Of a stretch of DNA of 6,135 bases, positions 4,328-6,135 are shown in pieces (the stretch's first letter is position 1; every line of letters begins with the position of its first letter). Source of the stretch: an uncultured Bacillota bacterium (GTDB taxonomy: Bacteria > Bacillota > UBA994 > UBA5500); contig CALNBW010000216.1 in NCBI GenBank assembly GCA_937874815.1, positions 1-6,135 of the forward strand. The letters run 5' to 3'. The translations under genes and the position numbers were made by a program. A model generated the notes under the pieces. The model saw only the letters and a list, made by a program, of their open reading frames with translations. It had not been told where the DNA came from and searched no databases.

Positions 4328-5449
4328 ATGGCAGGAGAGCAGATGCTGATACTGCAGATGTTGGAAGCAGGGAAAATCACAGCTGACCAGGCGGTGGGGT
4401 TACTGGAAGCCTTGAGCCAAGGCAGTGCTGATACCGCCTCCCCCAGCAACGTGGTTGCTCAATCGGAACAACAGTCAGTCAGTCGCGCCGTACGGGAAGA
4501 AGAACGCCGGGCGCGACAAGCGGTTCGGGAAGAGGCGGCGCAAGCACGAGAAACGGCCCGTAAGGCGCGAGCAGAAGCCAGGCGTACCGCGAATGGCGCT
4601 CACCGCTCCCGCCCAGAGAAGACAATAATGTCATCCTTACGGGCTTTGGGTATTCCCTTAGGTGGCAGTAAGGAGTTCTCCTTTACGCGCAGCTTAAGTG
4701 GAAAGTTTGTTGCCGCAAACCCTTCCATTCGTTTGCAGAACACTAACGGGCATATCGAGATTAGCCCGAGCGCTGATGAGCAGTGGCAGTTACAACTCGT
4801 CACTCGTGTCCGGGCGGATAACCAGGCCAGCGCGCAGGCTTTGGCAGACAGATTAGTTCATGTTGAAAGTGATGAGCAGTTTCTCACCGTTGAAGCGCAG
4901 CGGATGTTTGGGCAAAACGCCAGTGTAGCCATAGAACTACAGCTACCCGTGCGGGACTACAATGATCTCAATGTCACCACGACTAACGGCACCATTCAGT
5001 TGGCTGAACTAGCAGCAACTAGCATGGCTGTAAAAACCGTGAACGGCAAGGTTATCGGCGAGAGGTTAACAACTAATGACTTGCAGGCAAGTTCGGTGAA
5101 TGGAACGGTCGCAATTGACGGTGCCATCGGGCGGATTCAGGCCCATGCGGTCAATGGGCGGCTTACCGTCGAAATCACAGAGGCGATGCATGCAGAGCTT
5201 GACCTGAAGTCAGTAAATGGGGCAATCAGGGTGGAGCTTCCGGAAGCAGCAACTATTGGTTATCAACTCAACGCTACCAGCACGGCGGGGAATATCAGGC
5301 ACGACTTGCCAGGCTTAGTGGTGAGTGAGGAGCAGAAGCGGCCGGGGCGGCGCACGCTAGTGGCAGCGTCGAACGATTTGGCGGCAAAAGAGCTGAGGCA
5401 GACAGTTAAAGCTAGTACTGTGAGCGGGGACATCCGGATTAACGTTTAG
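4328..5449 (+). CDS. YvlB/LiaX-like protein with DUF4097 beta-repeat domain
   Basis: A 373-residue protein without signal peptide or membrane segment. Residues 5-30 (MLILQMLEAGKITADQAVGLLEAL) are the short helical SHOCT-like domain found at the N-terminus of YvlB and LiaX. Residues 54-86 are an Arg/Glu/Ala-rich helix made of three 11-residue repeats, beginning AVREE, AVREE and TARKA. From about 115 on lies the DUF4097 domain, with a recurring turn T/S/A-x-N-G seen at N140-G141, TTNG near 221, TVNG 237-240, SVNG 256-259, AVNG 274-277, SVNG 295-298 and TVSG 364-367. The central ones are about 19 residues apart, as in a stacked beta solenoid. Relatives are tied to cell-envelope stress (LiaX in enterococci senses daptomycin); the role here is inferred. 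Start ATG 4328 has AGGAGGT (4314-4320) seven bases upstream; a GTG at 4319 overlaps that site and is rejected. The paralogue 64 bases downstream is probably co-transcribed. Confidence 0.88.
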   Translation: MAGEQMLILQMLEAGKITADQAVGLLEALSQGSADTASPSNVVAQSEQQSVSRAVREEERRARQAVREEAAQARETARKARAEARRTANGAHRSRPEKTIMSSLRALGIPLGGSKEFSFTRSLSGKFVAANPSIRLQNTNGHIEISPSADEQWQLQLVTRVRADNQASAQALADRLVHVESDEQFLTVEAQRMFGQNASVAIELQLPVRDYNDLNVTTTNGTIQLAELAATSMAVKTVNGKVIGERLTTNDLQASSVNGTVAIDGAIGRIQAHAVNGRLTVEITEAMHAELDLKSVNGAIRVELPEAATIGYQLNATSTAGNIRHDLPGLVVSEEQKRPGRRTLVAASNDLAAKELRQTVKASTVSGDIRINV

Positions 5450-5513
5450 GCTACAGGGGCTGGCACCCGTGGCGGGGTTAGTTTAGGGAAACGATTGAGG
5501 GAGGCTAAGAGAC

Positions 5514-6135
5514 ATGTCAGAAGAAAAGACCCAGGTTCTCAGGTTATTGGAGCAGGGACGTATCAGTTACGAAGAGGCGTTAGCATTGCTGCAGGCGCTA
5601 GGTGGTCCTACAGTTGCTCAGCAGGAGGAACCTAAGAGCGAGCCTGCTACCGATTTCGGGCCGGATTTACGAGACGATCTAGTTGCTGACGATGACGATG
5701 CTGACGATGACGATGAGGGCGATGAGGATTGCGAGCAGCCAGACTGCAGTGAGTATGGGCGGGAATTACAGGGGCTAGGGGAAGAGATCAGTAGGGAAGT
5801 GCGCGAGGCCTTGCAGGAAGCCGGCCGCGAGGTCAATTCTGCCCTCACCGAGGTGGGGGAAGAACTGCGGAACTTAGGGCGCGACATCGATATCCCGAGC
5901 TTCTTTCAGGGGCTCTTCAGCGGTAACCTTGGCAACCGTTATACTTGGCATGAAACCAGGGAGATCGCCATTGATAGCGCAATCAAGGCCATCGCCCTAG
6001 ATATTGCTACTAAGAATGGCAGTGTGCGCCTGCTACCAACTGATGGCGAACAAGTAGTGGCGCGGCTGCAAATGCGTATCCAGGCAGCGAGCGAGGCGGA
6101 GGCCCGGGAGCAGGTGGAGCAATACTTGTATGAAC
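5514..6135 (+). CDS. Second YvlB/LiaX-like DUF4097 protein, cut by window edge
   Basis: At least 207 residues, open at the right edge, so the end is not real. Residues 6-29 (TQVLRLLEQGRISYEEALALLQAL) repeat the SHOCT-like domain of the upstream gene. A very acidic linker follows at 58-72, with two runs of four Asp, each preceded by Ala. Residues 84-127 form four 11-residue helix repeats beginning ELQGL, EVREA, EVNSA and ELRNL. The start of the DUF4097 domain is visible from about 145 (WHETREIAIDSAIKAIALDI, then TKNGSVRLLP), matching the TNGHIEIS region of the paralogue. Start ATG 5514 has GAGGGAGG (5497-5504) nine bases upstream. No terminator or promoter is seen in the 64-base gap after the first paralogue, so one operon is likely. 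Two Cys (C73, C78) sit after the acidic run and have no counterpart in the first protein. The function is probably envelope-stress related, by family only. Confidence 0.85.
   Translation, partial: MSEEKTQVLRLLEQGRISYEEALALLQALGGPTVAQQEEPKSEPATDFGPDLRDDLVADDDDADDDDEGDEDCEQPDCSEYGRELQGLGEEISREVREALQEAGREVNSALTEVGEELRNLGRDIDIPSFFQGLFSGNLGNRYTWHETREIAIDSAIKAIALDIATKNGSVRLLPTDGEQVVARLQMRIQAASEAEAREQVEQYLYE
5685..5714 (+). repeat. Perfect 15-bp tandem duplication in the acidic linker
   Basis: GCTGACGATGACGAT occurs twice in direct succession (5685-5699 and 5700-5714), each copy encoding Ala-Asp-Asp-Asp-Asp. Further GAT/GAC/GAG codons follow to 5729. The length is a multiple of three, so changes in copy number would lengthen or shorten the acidic run without shifting the frame. 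Confidence 0.9.

Noticed and set aside
5618..5887. 89-codon Ser-rich minus-strand frame
   Set aside because: The serine runs are the antisense of the Asp/Glu codons of the second DUF4097 gene.

Overview
The window looks like chromosomal DNA from an anaerobic or facultatively anaerobic Firmicute of middling GC content (a clostridial or Negativicutes-type genome is my guess). The signs are strong GGAGG/GGGGGTG Shine-Dalgarno sites, GTG and TTG starts, a split two-gene ThrE-type threonine/serine exporter, a PdaB-like polysaccharide deacetylase, a clostridial-type 2[4Fe-4S] ferredoxin, and YvlB/LiaX-like DUF4097 proteins. The genus is not determined.

Region 1-341 holds no recognised gene. It contains a frame open from the left edge to a stop at 195, with an internal ATG at 106 behind a consensus ribosome binding site. 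A very long hairpin follows (186-270), then a structured element ending in five T (284-337). It may be a 3' untranslated region, an unassigned structured RNA, or a transposon-derived palindrome.

Region 342-3299 (minus strand) is a compact gene cluster read right to left: ThrE N-terminal half, ThrE C-terminal half, an AEC-family permease, then a membrane-anchored polysaccharide deacetylase. The first three overlap by 1-13 bases and are almost certainly co-transcribed. Together they look like an amino-acid/organic-acid export unit, with a cell-wall enzyme at its end.

Region 3300-3413 is a divergent intergenic region. On the plus strand it leads to a small BglII/BstYI-like PD-(D/E)XK nuclease homologue (3414-3899) with no methyltransferase in view. 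A small ferredoxin follows (3989-4159) with its own -10 box, a 5' leader hairpin and an intrinsic terminator.

Region 4279-6135 begins with a near-consensus sigma-A promoter whose -35 box lies inside overlapping palindromes. It drives two tandem paralogues of the YvlB/LiaX type. Each has an N-terminal short helical domain, a charged linker or 11-residue-repeat helix, and a DUF4097 beta-repeat domain. The second is cut by the right edge of the window.
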